From assembly GCA_016463775.1 (NCBI GenBank), contig JAEMQQ010000007.1, positions 6,967 to 52,304 on the forward strand: a stretch of 45,338 nt of DNA, given 5' to 3'. This document shows positions 1 through 7,140 of this stretch, piece after piece. The notes beneath the pieces are model-generated. The model worked only from the letters and a program-made list of their open reading frames with translations. It did not search any database and was not told where the DNA came from. Each line of letters opens with the position of its first letter. Within the stretch, counting starts at the first letter, position 1. Origin of the DNA: Ilumatobacteraceae bacterium. GTDB taxonomy: Bacteria; Actinomycetota; Acidimicrobiia; Acidimicrobiales; Ilumatobacteraceae. The position numbers and the translations under genes were made by a program.

Positions 1-369
1 TGAGCAGTTGACGGCGTTGCCCGCTGAGGCGATGACGACGATGAAGCCGGCGCAGCTCGGGGCAATGAAGCCGACCACGATGGCGGCACTTGCACCAGAA
101 CAGATGGCGGCACTGCCGGCGACTGCGCTCACGCAGATGAAGTCGACACAGGCCGCGGCGTTGCCGTCTGCTGCGATTGCCGAGATGAAGTCGGCACAAG
201 TTGGTGCTATGCCAGCAGCTGCAGTGGGTGGTTTCAAGGCTGAGCAGTTGACGGCGTTGCCCGCTGAGGCGATGACGACGATGAAGCCGGCGCAGCTCGG
301 GGCAATGAAGCCGACCACGATGGCGGCACTTGCACCGGAACAGATGGATGCACTGCCGGCGACTGCGCT
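1..369 (+). repeat. Direct 240-bp-period repeat inside the repeat-protein gene
   Basis: Bases 1-129 recur at 241-369 with only three mismatches (near 97, 108 and 109), giving a period of 240 bp or 80 codons. Further short copies of the ATGAAGTCG/ATGAAGCCG type lie between. Near identity at DNA level means the duplication is recent or kept uniform by recombination. Confidence 0.9.
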
Positions 370-613
370 GCGTCAGGTGAGCGACAAGCAACTCGGCGCC
401 ATTTCCTCGGAGGCCATGAAGTCACTTGATGTGGCGCAGATTGGTGCACTTCCGAAAGAAGCGTTCAAGGGCATGAAAGCTGAGCAGGCGAGTGCGATGT
501 CACCTGATCAGGCTCGAGCGATGACGCCTGCCAAGGTGGCCGAGATGCCAGCCGCGGTGCGTGCCATCGTGAACGAGAAAAAGACACAGCCACAACCACC
601 AGCAGATAGCTGA
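2..613 (+). CDS. Repeat protein, 3' end of a gene that begins before the window
   Basis: The reading frame is already open at base 2 and stops with TGA at 611-613, so only the last ~203 residues are seen. They form degenerate units of about 11 residues rich in Ala, Met, Leu and Gln, of the type MKPAQLGAMKP / TTMAALAPEQM / AALPATALTQM, with hydrophobic residues spaced regularly. An 80-residue block is duplicated almost exactly at the DNA level. The end is a short polar tail (QPQPPADS) without a membrane anchor. I do not recognise a named family; similar short Leu/Ala/Gln repeats are common in large secreted or surface proteins of bacteria. The function is unknown. A TTG at 8 could be read as a start but it lies inside a repeat unit, so a truncated upstream part is far more likely. 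Confidence 0.75.
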   Translation, partial: EQLTALPAEAMTTMKPAQLGAMKPTTMAALAPEQMAALPATALTQMKSTQAAALPSAAIAEMKSAQVGAMPAAAVGGFKAEQLTALPAEAMTTMKPAQLGAMKPTTMAALAPEQMDALPATALRQVSDKQLGAISSEAMKSLDVAQIGALPKEAFKGMKAEQASAMSPDQARAMTPAKVAEMPAAVRAIVNEKKTQPQPPADS

Positions 614-635
614 TTCGGTTCGACAACATTTGCTG

Positions 636-673
636 AAACGGGTGGGTCACTCACAAGAGTGATGCACCCGTTT
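636..673. terminator. Bidirectional hairpin terminator between convergent genes
   Basis: AAACGGGTG (636-644) pairs with CACCCGTTT (665-673), and inside it TCACTC (647-652) pairs with GAGTGA (657-662) around a four-base loop. It lies between the stop codons of the repeat protein (plus) and the VOC protein (minus). There is no long T run, so the efficiency as an intrinsic terminator is uncertain. Confidence 0.75.
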
Positions 674-716
674 GGCGTCTTTGGTTGGCTGTGCGACGCA
701 CAGCACTTGTTTGCTG

Positions 717-1190
717 CTATTGCAATGCGTTGCGAGCGGCAGCGGGGTCGGGGGTAAAACCAGGGGTATCGCGACAGAACTCCACCATGATGCCGTTGGG
801 GTCGAGGTAGTAGTGCGAATGACACCAGCCATGGTCCACATCCATGATCGGCTCGATGTTGTTGTCGGCGAGATGTGCACGCACACGATCCTGGGTTGCT
901 TGGTCGGCCTTGAATGCGATGTGATTCACCCAGACCGGCAGCCCGTTGCCAGTTGACACCTCGGAGCGCCAATCTGGTTTCTCGCCCATTTCGTGCAAAT
1001 CAAAAAATGCAATCGAGGAACCATCACCCAACTCGAAGAACAAATGCAGGAAGTGCGACTCACTCCCGGGGATGCGGGTCACCTCGGTGTGCACGAGGGG
1101 AAAACCGAGCAGATCCTCGTAGAAATGTCGCGTCGCCTCACGATCACGACAGGCGTATGCCACGTGATGTACACCGCTGCGAGTGATCAT
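717..1190 (-). CDS. VOC (glyoxalase/bleomycin-resistance/dioxygenase) superfamily protein
   Basis: A 157-residue protein with the two-module VOC pattern: N-terminal GVHHVAYACRD followed by a second half with VNHIAFKA and a late DPNGIMVEFCRD, the usual position of the last metal ligand (Glu). These proteins bind a divalent metal and act as lyases, isomerases or dioxygenases; the substrate cannot be told. The ATG (1190-1188) shares its A with the TGA of the upstream CMD-like gene (TGATG), which implies translational coupling and a joint role with the CMD-like protein and the monooxygenase. Third gene of a three-gene minus-strand cluster; ends at the hairpin near 636-673. Confidence 0.85.
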   Translation of the reverse strand: MITRSGVHHVAYACRDREATRHFYEDLLGFPLVHTEVTRIPGSESHFLHLFFELGDGSSIAFFDLHEMGEKPDWRSEVSTGNGLPVWVNHIAFKADQATQDRVRAHLADNNIEPIMDVDHGWCHSHYYLDPNGIMVEFCRDTPGFTPDPAAARNALQ

Positions 1191-1810
1191 CAAATTTTCA
1201 ATCCCATGCGGGGGCCGTCAGGGCCGTCAATTTCAACGATTGGATCATCACGATCGTCGAATTCGGTGCGCAGTGCGCGGCTCATTACGGCATGCATGTC
1301 GTACATTGCGATGATATACGTGAACTCTAAAATCTCTTCATCAGAAAAGTGTGCATGGAGGGCTGCAAAGACACCGTTGGCGACCCGACCACCGTCATAC
1401 ACGAGTGCGTCGGTGTAGGCCAAGGCGGCTCGTTCTGGCGGGGTGAACACATCGCTGGCCGACCAGTGGGGAATGGCCGCAATCTTGTCTTCGCTGATAC
1501 CAGCCGTGCGACACGACTTGCAATGTTGCGAGAACACGAATTGACTGCCACGCGCCCAACCAACCCGGGTCTGGCCAAGCTCGCGCAACTGGGGGTCGAG
1601 CCGACGCGCTGGATTGCGGTACAGCGCAAAACCACGCACCGCGTGTTCGAAGATCTCCGGCACCAAGGCAAACACCGTCCACCAGTCACCAGGTGTGCCG
1701 GTCGCAGTGCCGGGCTGCGCAACGGGGTCGCGGTCACCAAAGAGCAGGTCATACATCGGAATCACCGAGGCATCGGCTTCAGCGCGCGGAACTTGTCGCA
1801 AGCGCGGCAT
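1190..1810 (-). CDS. Carboxymuconolactone decarboxylase/AhpD-like family protein
   Basis: A 206-residue all-helical protein with the CMD/AhpD signature: a helix ending in SQHCKSC (Cys97, Cys100) followed by a conserved helix ILEFTYIIAMYDMHAV. Family members are peroxidase-like disulfide reductases or lactone decarboxylases; the CxxC pair argues for a redox role, but the substrate is unknown. The ATG at 1810 is chosen because homology-like sequence begins there (MPRLRQVPRAEA); it lies 32 bases inside the end of the upstream monooxygenase gene in another frame. The upstream in-frame extension is merely the opposite frame of the monooxygenase end. Coupled to the downstream VOC gene by TGATG. Confidence 0.85.
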   Translation of the reverse strand: MPRLRQVPRAEADASVIPMYDLLFGDRDPVAQPGTATGTPGDWWTVFALVPEIFEHAVRGFALYRNPARRLDPQLRELGQTRVGWARGSQFVFSQHCKSCRTAGISEDKIAAIPHWSASDVFTPPERAALAYTDALVYDGGRVANGVFAALHAHFSDEEILEFTYIIAMYDMHAVMSRALRTEFDDRDDPIVEIDGPDGPRMGLKI

Positions 1811-3287
1811 CGATACCCCCCTTTGCTTGGTTGGTGAACTGCATGACACCGTCGTCAACGGCCCCTTCGCGGAACATCTTTTTGTCTTTGTCGTAGTTCT
1901 GCGGGTTGAGCCACGGTTCACGGTCGCCTTGGCTGGGCATGAGGTGCATCACACGCTGCATGTAGCCCGACGAAAAGCCGTCAATCCACGGTCGGCGCGG
2001 CATCTGCTCTTCGCCGTCACGCAATTGCGGTGTGCACTGGCTTGTGCCGGTGTCACGCATGTGGTTGAGCAGTCGGCATACATAGGTGCAGGTGAGGTCG
2101 GCGCGCAGCGTCCACGACGCATTGATGTAGCCAAAACTGGTGGCCAAATTCGGCACACCCGAATATGACATGCCTTTGTAGGTGCGGGTCTGTGCGAAGT
2201 CGACAGGCATGCCATCCACGCTGAAATCGGCCTCGCCCAGCGTTACCAACTGCAAGCCAGTCGCAGTCACGATGACATCAGCCGGGATCTGTTGACCTGA
2301 CGAGAGCAAGATGCCCGTTTCGGTGAAGGTTTCGATGGTGTCGGTGGCCATCGAAACACGACCCGAACGAATGGCTGCAAACAAGTCGGAGTTGGGCACC
2401 AGGCACAAACGCTGATCCCACGGGTTGTACTTCGGGGTGAAGTGTTTGTCGACGGGGTAGCGACCACCAAGTTCCATTCGGATTCCGCCAATCAGCAACT
2501 TCTTGATGTCGTCGGGGTGGCTGCGCGTGCGTCGGTACACCAGTTGTTGTCGCCAGGTGTTTTTTGCACGGGTGATGTTGTAGGCCAACTTCGCCGGAAG
2601 CACCTTGCGTAGAAAGTTTGCGGTCGGATCATGATCGGGCCGCGACACCATGTAGGTGGGTGAGCGTTGCAACATGGTTACATGTGCCGCACGCTCGGCC
2701 ATTGCTGGCACCAGCGTGACCGCCGTTGCCCCCGAGCCGATTACCACCACGCGCTTGTCGGTGTAGTCAAGGTCATCTGGCCATTGCTGGGGGTGAACGA
2801 TTCGCCCTGTGAAGCGCTCGAGTCCGCGAAACTCGGGTTGGTAGCCCGACTTGTACGAGTAATAGCCCGCACACATGAACAAGTAGTTGCAGACGAACAA
2901 TCCGCTCGAGCCATCGCTGCGGGCGGTGTGCACCGTCCATGTTGCTTCTGGCGTCGACCACTCGGCGCGCACGACCCGTTCGCCGAACCGCATATGGCGC
3001 TGCAAGTCGTTTTCAACCACCGTCTCGCGCAAATATTCCATGATCGATGGACCATCGGCGATCGACTTGTCGGCCTTCCATGGCTTGAACTCGAAGCCCA
3101 GGGTGTGCATGTCGCTGTCTGAGCGAACACCCGGGTACTTGAACAAGTCCCACGTGCCTCCGATGTTCTCACGGCCTTCGAGGATGACAAAACTGCGATC
3201 GGGTGACTTGTCTTGTAGATGCACGCCAGCACCGATTCCCGAAATACCTGCCCCAACGACAACGACATCAAAGTGTTCAGGCACCAT
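1779..3287 (-). CDS. Flavin-containing monooxygenase of Baeyer-Villiger type
   Basis: A 502-residue FAD- and NADPH-dependent monooxygenase. FAD motif GAGISG at residues 12-17, second dinucleotide motif VVIGSGATA near 181-189, and the Baeyer-Villiger fingerprint FxGxxxHxxxWP (FTGRIVHPQQWP, 159-170). It should insert oxygen into a ketone or oxidise a soft heteroatom; the substrate is not predictable. First gene of a cluster with the CMD-like and VOC proteins, so a ring-ketone or lactone breakdown route is plausible (inference). ATG at 3287-3285; only 29 bp separate it from the divergent FMN reductase, so the two share a promoter region. Confidence 0.9.
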   Translation of the reverse strand: MVPEHFDVVVVGAGISGIGAGVHLQDKSPDRSFVILEGRENIGGTWDLFKYPGVRSDSDMHTLGFEFKPWKADKSIADGPSIMEYLRETVVENDLQRHMRFGERVVRAEWSTPEATWTVHTARSDGSSGLFVCNYLFMCAGYYSYKSGYQPEFRGLERFTGRIVHPQQWPDDLDYTDKRVVVIGSGATAVTLVPAMAERAAHVTMLQRSPTYMVSRPDHDPTANFLRKVLPAKLAYNITRAKNTWRQQLVYRRTRSHPDDIKKLLIGGIRMELGGRYPVDKHFTPKYNPWDQRLCLVPNSDLFAAIRSGRVSMATDTIETFTETGILLSSGQQIPADVIVTATGLQLVTLGEADFSVDGMPVDFAQTRTYKGMSYSGVPNLATSFGYINASWTLRADLTCTYVCRLLNHMRDTGTSQCTPQLRDGEEQMPRRPWIDGFSSGYMQRVMHLMPSQGDREPWLNPQNYDKDKKMFREGAVDDGVMQFTNQAKGGIDAALATSSAR

Positions 3288-3316
3288 GGGCTCAGACTAG
3301 AGGGTAGGTTGAGCGA

Positions 3317-3847
3317 GTGACCAAACAAATTTTCGTTGTGTCGGGCAGTCTGCGCAAGGGGTCGTACACAACTGCCTTGTGTCGCGCGGTGTGCGGGCTG
3401 CAGATTGAGGGCGCCAAGTTCGTTATGCGCGACTATGCGCGCACCCTGCCGATATATGACGGTGATCTGGATACCGACACACCGCCCACCCAGGTAGCAG
3501 AAATGCGTTCGGAAATCGCTGAATCACACGCGCTGCTCATCGGCACGCCGGTGTACAACTACAACATTCCGGGTGGCTTGAAAAACTTTGTCGACTGGGC
3601 TTCGCGACCGTATGCCAATCATTCGTTTATCGGTCGACGTATGGGCGTTTTTGGGTGCTCGCCAGGCGAGAGTGGCGGAAAACAATCGGTGGAGTATCTG
3701 CGCAACATCATCCCGCTGTTCGGGGCCACACTCATTGGGCCAGAGTTGTTGTTTGCAAAGATCGACACCTTTATGTCTGCTGATGAAGCGGTAGACGCGT
3801 CCGTCATGGGCCCGCTGTCGGCCCTGGCCCGCGAACTCGCCGAATAG
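3317..3847 (+). CDS. NAD(P)H-dependent FMN reductase (flavodoxin fold)
   Basis: A 176-residue flavodoxin-like protein. The phosphate-binding loop is SGSLRKGSYTTAL near residues 9-21, and the flavin-ring motif TPVYNYNIPGGLKNFVDW is typical of the NADPH-dependent FMN reductase / chromate-azo reductase family. It reduces FMN, quinones or other acceptors with NAD(P)H. The start is GTG 3317, because the conserved beta strand (KQIFVVSGS) begins directly after it. Divergent from the monooxygenase cluster, possibly part of the same regulated unit; it need not supply flavin because Baeyer-Villiger enzymes hold FAD tightly. Confidence 0.88.
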   Translation: MTKQIFVVSGSLRKGSYTTALCRAVCGLQIEGAKFVMRDYARTLPIYDGDLDTDTPPTQVAEMRSEIAESHALLIGTPVYNYNIPGGLKNFVDWASRPYANHSFIGRRMGVFGCSPGESGGKQSVEYLRNIIPLFGATLIGPELLFAKIDTFMSADEAVDASVMGPLSALARELAE

Positions 3848-3875
3848 TTCTGTCGGCGCTTCAGAGGCGCAGTGC

Positions 3876-4472
3876 CTACGACAATTTGTTGCTGAGTAGT
3901 CGCAAAAATTCGCTGCGGGTCGGCTCGTGCTCGAATGCACCGCAAAATGCCGACGTGGTGGTCAGCGAGTTCTGCTTTTCGACACCGCGCATCATCATGC
4001 ACAGGTGTTTTGCCTCGATAACGACGGCAACCCCCAACGGGCTGAGTGCCTCCTGAAACGCGTCTCGAATCTGGGTGGTCAACCGCTCCTGTACCTGCAG
4101 GCGGCGTGAACAAATATCAACTACCCGCGCCACCTTCGACAGGCCAGTGATGTAACCATTCGGAATATATGCAACGTGCGCCTTGCCAAAGAACGGAATC
4201 AAGTGATGTTCGCACAGGCTGTACATCTCGACATCTTTGACGATGACCATCTCCTGCACCTTTTCGGCAAAGATTGCATCACGAATGATCTCTACCGGGT
4301 CGTGGCCCTGGCCTTGGGTAAGAAATTGCATCGCTTTGGCGACCCGTTCCGGGGTCTTGAGCAGCCCCTCGCGGTCGGGGTCTTCACCAATGAGCCCCAA
4401 TACGTCTTTGTACGCCTTTGCCAAGTGGTGGGTGGTGGCCTCATCGTAGGTTTCGACTTTTTTGTAGGCCAC
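3876..4472 (-). CDS. folE: GTP cyclohydrolase I
   Basis: A 198-residue enzyme converting GTP to 7,8-dihydroneopterin triphosphate, the first step of folate and biopterin synthesis. The zinc ligands are visible as SLCEHH (Cys87, His90) and HLCMMMRG (Cys158). The N-terminal [13 protein letters not shown] and the [10 protein letters not shown] segment are typical of the family. It is the last gene of the order SDR - PTPS-like - folE, nine bases after the PTPS-like stop. No folB, folK or folP accompanies it, so it may serve tetrahydrobiopterin-type pterin synthesis as well as, or instead of, folate. ATG start. Confidence 0.96.
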   Translation of the reverse strand: MAYKKVETYDEATTHHLAKAYKDVLGLIGEDPDREGLLKTPERVAKAMQFLTQGQGHDPVEIIRDAIFAEKVQEMVIVKDVEMYSLCEHHLIPFFGKAHVAYIPNGYITGLSKVARVVDICSRRLQVQERLTTQIRDAFQEALSPLGVAVVIEAKHLCMMMRGVEKQNSLTTTSAFCGAFEHEPTRSEFLRLLSNKLS

Positions 4473-4481
4473 GGCAGTCCT

Positions 4482-4925
4482 TTAAGCGTGATGCACGATG
4501 TCGGCGGGGTACTGCACGATGTTGCGCGGTGTCTCACCCAAGACCACGTGCAAATCGAGATTCGCCGGCACATGCGGCCGTAACAGGCCGTGCACGACGA
4601 TTGCAATGTTTTCTGCGGTTGGGTTGACGTCGGCAAATTCGGGTACGTCAAGATTGAGGTTCTTGTGGTCGAGGCGATCAAGCACGTGTTGCTTGATGGT
4701 CGCCGATAGCACACCAAGATCTATGACGTAACCAATTTGTGGATCGACTGAACCACAGACCCGCACGGTGAGTTCGTAGTTGTGCCCGTGGTAGTTCGGG
4801 TTGTTGCACTTGCCGTAGATGCGGGCGTTATCAGCATCACTCAGCGCCGGGTTATGAATGCGATGCGCCGCATTGAAGTGTTCGTGTCGGTACACCGCCA
4901 CACGTGGGGCGCTTGAGCCGGCCAT
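4482..4925 (-). CDS. 6-pyruvoyl-tetrahydropterin synthase / 6-carboxytetrahydropterin synthase family
   Basis: A 147-residue T-fold enzyme. Zinc ligands His21 (FNAAHRI), His46 and His48 (YHGHNY), catalytic Cys40 in GKCNNPNYHGHNY, catalytic Asp/His in RLDHKNLN (85-86) and the pterin-anchoring Glu in GETPRN. The CNNPNxHGHNY form is common among eukaryote-like PTPS enzymes, while QueD makes a queuosine precursor from the same substrate. Neighbouring folE and an SDR favour the biopterin route; no queC or queE is nearby. It lies between these two genes in one transcription unit. Either PTPS or QueD activity remains possible. Confidence 0.88.
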   Translation of the reverse strand: MAGSSAPRVAVYRHEHFNAAHRIHNPALSDADNARIYGKCNNPNYHGHNYELTVRVCGSVDPQIGYVIDLGVLSATIKQHVLDRLDHKNLNLDVPEFADVNPTAENIAIVVHGLLRPHVPANLDLHVVLGETPRNIVQYPADIVHHA

Positions 4926-4956
4926 ATCTGATGGTCAGGCTACGAGACGGGTGTGA

Positions 4957-5721
4957 CTAAGCGACGATCTCCACGCCACCGCCTGGGTGCTCGATGATCC
5001 AACGTCGCAATGCAGTGACGGCCGCTGGCGCGGGCATGGCCAACACCCATCCGGCGCGGGCGTCGTGTTTTCCCTCGGCAATGGCAACAATGAGTGAAGC
5101 AACGTCGTTTGGTTGCAGGGTGGACGACAAGCCGTTGACCGGTTCGATTCCGTCGGGCATCAACGAGCGGTGCAAGGGCGTGTCGACCACACCAGGGGCG
5201 ACCGTGAAGGCCCGCACGCCGTGCGCCTCACCCTCGGCATTGGCCACCACGGTGAGCAGATGCACAGCCGACTTTGCCGATGCATAGGCAAAAAAACCAG
5301 GGAACGGGTCAAGCTGGGCGAGCGACGACATGTTGACGATTCGCGCGTCGCCGTGCCGGCACATCGTTGGCCACAACGTATGAATGGCGGTGGCCGGTGC
5401 CGCCACATTGAGGTCGTGCATCGCCCGAAATTCAGCAGGTGTGGTTTCGGCAATCGACATAACTTTGGCGCTGCCAGCGTTGTTGACCAACAAGTCGATG
5501 CGACCGTGGGTGTCGGCAATCTGGTGAAGCACGGCGCCGAACACGGAAGTGTCGGTGACATCGCACGGGAATGGTTCAAACCGCTCGCCGAGGGCTCGAC
5601 CCAAAGCGGAGAGCTTGTCGGAATTGCGGGCAATCCCTACCACCGTGTGACCAGCCTTCACCAGCAACTTGGCAACTGCTGCACCGATGCCGCTTGATGC
5701 ACCTGTTACAACGGCAATCAC
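4957..5721 (-). CDS. Short-chain dehydrogenase/reductase, candidate sepiapterin-reductase-like
   Basis: A 254-residue classical SDR: TGASSGIG (6-13), NNAG (80-83), catalytic Ser133, Tyr146 and Lys150 (YASAK). The family reduces or oxidises carbonyl/hydroxyl groups with NAD(P)H. It is the promoter-proximal gene in front of the PTPS-like protein and folE, 31 bp apart, which is the position and class of enzyme needed to reduce 6-pyruvoyl-tetrahydropterin to tetrahydrobiopterin; that assignment is inference from context. ATG 5721-5719; divergent from the aldolase gene with a 35-bp gap. The sequence alone would only support a generic SDR. Confidence 0.9.
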   Translation of the reverse strand: MIAVVTGASSGIGAAVAKLLVKAGHTVVGIARNSDKLSALGRALGERFEPFPCDVTDTSVFGAVLHQIADTHGRIDLLVNNAGSAKVMSIAETTPAEFRAMHDLNVAAPATAIHTLWPTMCRHGDARIVNMSSLAQLDPFPGFFAYASAKSAVHLLTVVANAEGEAHGVRAFTVAPGVVDTPLHRSLMPDGIEPVNGLSSTLQPNDVASLIVAIAEGKHDARAGWVLAMPAPAAVTALRRWIIEHPGGGVEIVA

Positions 5722-5744
5722 GTATGCACACTATTCTTTGCCAC

Positions 5745-5750
5745 AAGGAG
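5745..5750 (+). promoter_or_regulatory. Ribosome binding site of the aldolase gene
   Basis: AAGGAG ends six bases before ATG 5757. It fixes the aldolase start, since the same frame is open far upstream through the SDR gene. Confidence 0.8.
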
Positions 5751-5756
5751 AAACCC

Positions 5757-6650
5757 ATGGCCATGCATCCGCAACAACTCGAGCGCATCCGCAGCAGCAA
5801 GGGCTTCATTGCCGCACTCGACCAAAGTGGCGGCAGCACCCCCAAGGCGCTCGCGCTGTACGGGGTAGCCGAAACTGAGTACTCGGGTGAGGCGCAGATG
5901 TTCGACGTAATGCACGCCATGCGTACCCGCATGGTGAAAAGTCGCGCATTCGATGGTGCTCGGGTGCTTGGTGCCATTTTGTTCGAAGGCACCATGGATC
6001 GCAAGATTGACGGCATCGGCAGTGCCGAATTTCTGTGGACGAAGAAGCAGGTCATTCCATTCTTGAAAGTTGACAAGGGCCTAGCCGACGAACAAGACGG
6101 TGTGCAGGTGATGAAACCGATGCCCGAACTTGATGCGCTGTTGCAGCGTGCCGTCGTAAAGGGAATCTTTGGCACCAAAATGCGTTCAGTCATCAAGTTG
6201 GCAAATAAGACGGGCATCGATGCAGTGGTTGCCCAGCAGTTCGCAGTAGGTCGCCAAATCATCAGCCATGGTCTGGTGCCGATCATCGAACCCGAGATCG
6301 ATATCAAGAGCCCCGAAAAAGCCGCAGCCGAGGTGCTGCTGCGTGAAGCCTTGCTCGTCGAGCTCAATCAGCAGCCGGCCGCACAGCCGGTGATGCTCAA
6401 ACTCACCCTGCCCGACACGGCCAACTTTTATGCCGAGTTGGTTCGTCATCCCAGTGTGTTGCGGGTGGTGGCATTATCGGGTGGCTATTCGCGCGATATC
6501 GCCAACAAAAAACTGGGTGAGAACCACGGTGTGATCGCCAGTTTTTCACGCGCCCTCACCGAAGGGCTGTCCGCCCAGCAGAGCGAGGGCGAGTTCGATG
6601 CCCTGCTTGATGCGACAATTGCGGGTATTTACGGTGCGTCAATCACCTGA
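5757..6650 (+). CDS. Fructose-bisphosphate aldolase, class I (short bacterial type)
   Basis: A 297-residue metal-independent aldolase that splits fructose 1,6-bisphosphate. The start MAMHPQQLERIRS, then IAALDQSGGSTPKAL and the segment PVMLKLTLP with the presumed Schiff-base Lys215, are features of the ~296-residue bacterial class I enzymes (the Staphylococcus-like group) rather than class II. The strong AAGGAG site fixes the start. It stands alone on the plus strand; a phosphofructokinase lies 8 kb away. Expected to work in glycolysis/gluconeogenesis in the cytoplasm. Confidence 0.93.
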   Translation: MAMHPQQLERIRSSKGFIAALDQSGGSTPKALALYGVAETEYSGEAQMFDVMHAMRTRMVKSRAFDGARVLGAILFEGTMDRKIDGIGSAEFLWTKKQVIPFLKVDKGLADEQDGVQVMKPMPELDALLQRAVVKGIFGTKMRSVIKLANKTGIDAVVAQQFAVGRQIISHGLVPIIEPEIDIKSPEKAAAEVLLREALLVELNQQPAAQPVMLKLTLPDTANFYAELVRHPSVLRVVALSGGYSRDIANKKLGENHGVIASFSRALTEGLSAQQSEGEFDALLDATIAGIYGASIT

Positions 6651-6675
6651 GTCACAAGTCTCAATTCGTATCCAC

Positions 6676-6687
6676 TTCAACGTTGAA
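6676..6687. promoter_or_regulatory. 12-bp perfect palindrome upstream of a small membrane protein gene
   Basis: TTCAACGTTGAA ends 21 bases before the ATG at 6709, in the 58-bp gap after the aldolase gene. Its position would suit an operator, but a chance palindrome cannot be excluded and no known regulator is nearby. Confidence 0.3.
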
Positions 6688-6708
6688 ATCGTCTGGTAAA
6701 CAAAGGGT

Positions 6709-6903
6709 ATGAAACCAAGACAAATTCTGCTCATGACCACATTGCTGGCCGCCGGCGGAAGCCTCGCGATGAGCGTGTTCATCTACTTCTCCAACAGCAG
6801 CTCGATGGACCAGAAGCTCAACGGCATTTACGTCGGTACCTGGGTGCCGTCAATCTTGGCGTTGGGGGCGTTTCTCGTAGTGGCCCAACGAAAGACGGAT
6901 TGA
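6709..6903 (+). CDS. Small membrane protein, 64 residues
   Basis: The protein has two likely membrane helices (residues about 6-26 and 41-59) joined by a polar loop with NSSSMDQKLNG, and ends in a basic tail. I do not recognise a family. ATG 6709 follows a purine-rich AAAGGG a few bases upstream. The next tiny frame starts two bases after its stop, so the two are probably one unit. Confidence 0.55.
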   Translation: MKPRQILLMTTLLAAGGSLAMSVFIYFSNSSSMDQKLNGIYVGTWVPSILALGAFLVVAQRKTD

Positions 6904-6904
6904 C

Positions 6905-7030
6905 ATGGGCCAAGGTGCGCTGTTCGGCTTCGGCTGCGTCATCTTTTTTATTGTTGCCACGGGTGGGTTTTTATTCGCCATGATGACGCTCCGTGAAGCG
7001 GTCGATCGCGAGCGCGAAGGCACTCGGTAG
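6905..7030 (+). CDS. Very small single-pass membrane protein, 41 residues
   Basis: ATG 6905 begins one base after the TGA of the preceding small gene and runs 41 codons to TAG 7028-7030. Residues 5-29 form one strongly hydrophobic segment (GALFGFGCVIFFIVATGG...), followed by a charged tail (REAVDREREGTR) that would lie on the cytoplasmic side. The tight coupling to the upstream gene and the clean membrane-plus-charged-tail layout support a real product. No family recognised. Confidence 0.45.
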   Translation: MGQGALFGFGCVIFFIVATGGFLFAMMTLREAVDREREGTR

Positions 7031-7044
7031 TCCGCAAGCCGAGT

Positions 7045-7118
7045 TGGAGCGGGCGACCGGAATCGAACCGGCGTGATCAGCTTGGAAGGCTGAAGTTCTA
7101 CCACTGAACTACACCCGC
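7045..7118 (-). tRNA. tRNA-Gly (anticodon UCC)
   Basis: On the minus strand the cloverleaf is complete: acceptor GCGGGTG with CGCCCGC (one G-T pair), D arm GTTC...GAAC, anticodon arm TCAGC-CTTCCAA-GCTGA with anticodon TCC, T arm with TTCGATT. A discriminator T and an encoded CCA (7047-7045) follow. It lies 22 bp downstream of the aldehyde dehydrogenase gene on the same strand and may be co-transcribed. Confidence 0.96.
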
Positions 7119-7140
7119 GAAAGTGTCGCCTCAATCGTAC

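Noticed and set aside
1-369. Short repeated blocks that could suggest a CRISPR array or satellite
   Set aside because: The repeats are in frame, encode a continuous amino-acid pattern and lack spacer/repeat alternation.
4482-4925. Reading the T-fold gene as QueD of a queuosine operon
   Set aside because: No queC, queE or queF is adjacent, while folE and an SDR are; kept only as an alternative.
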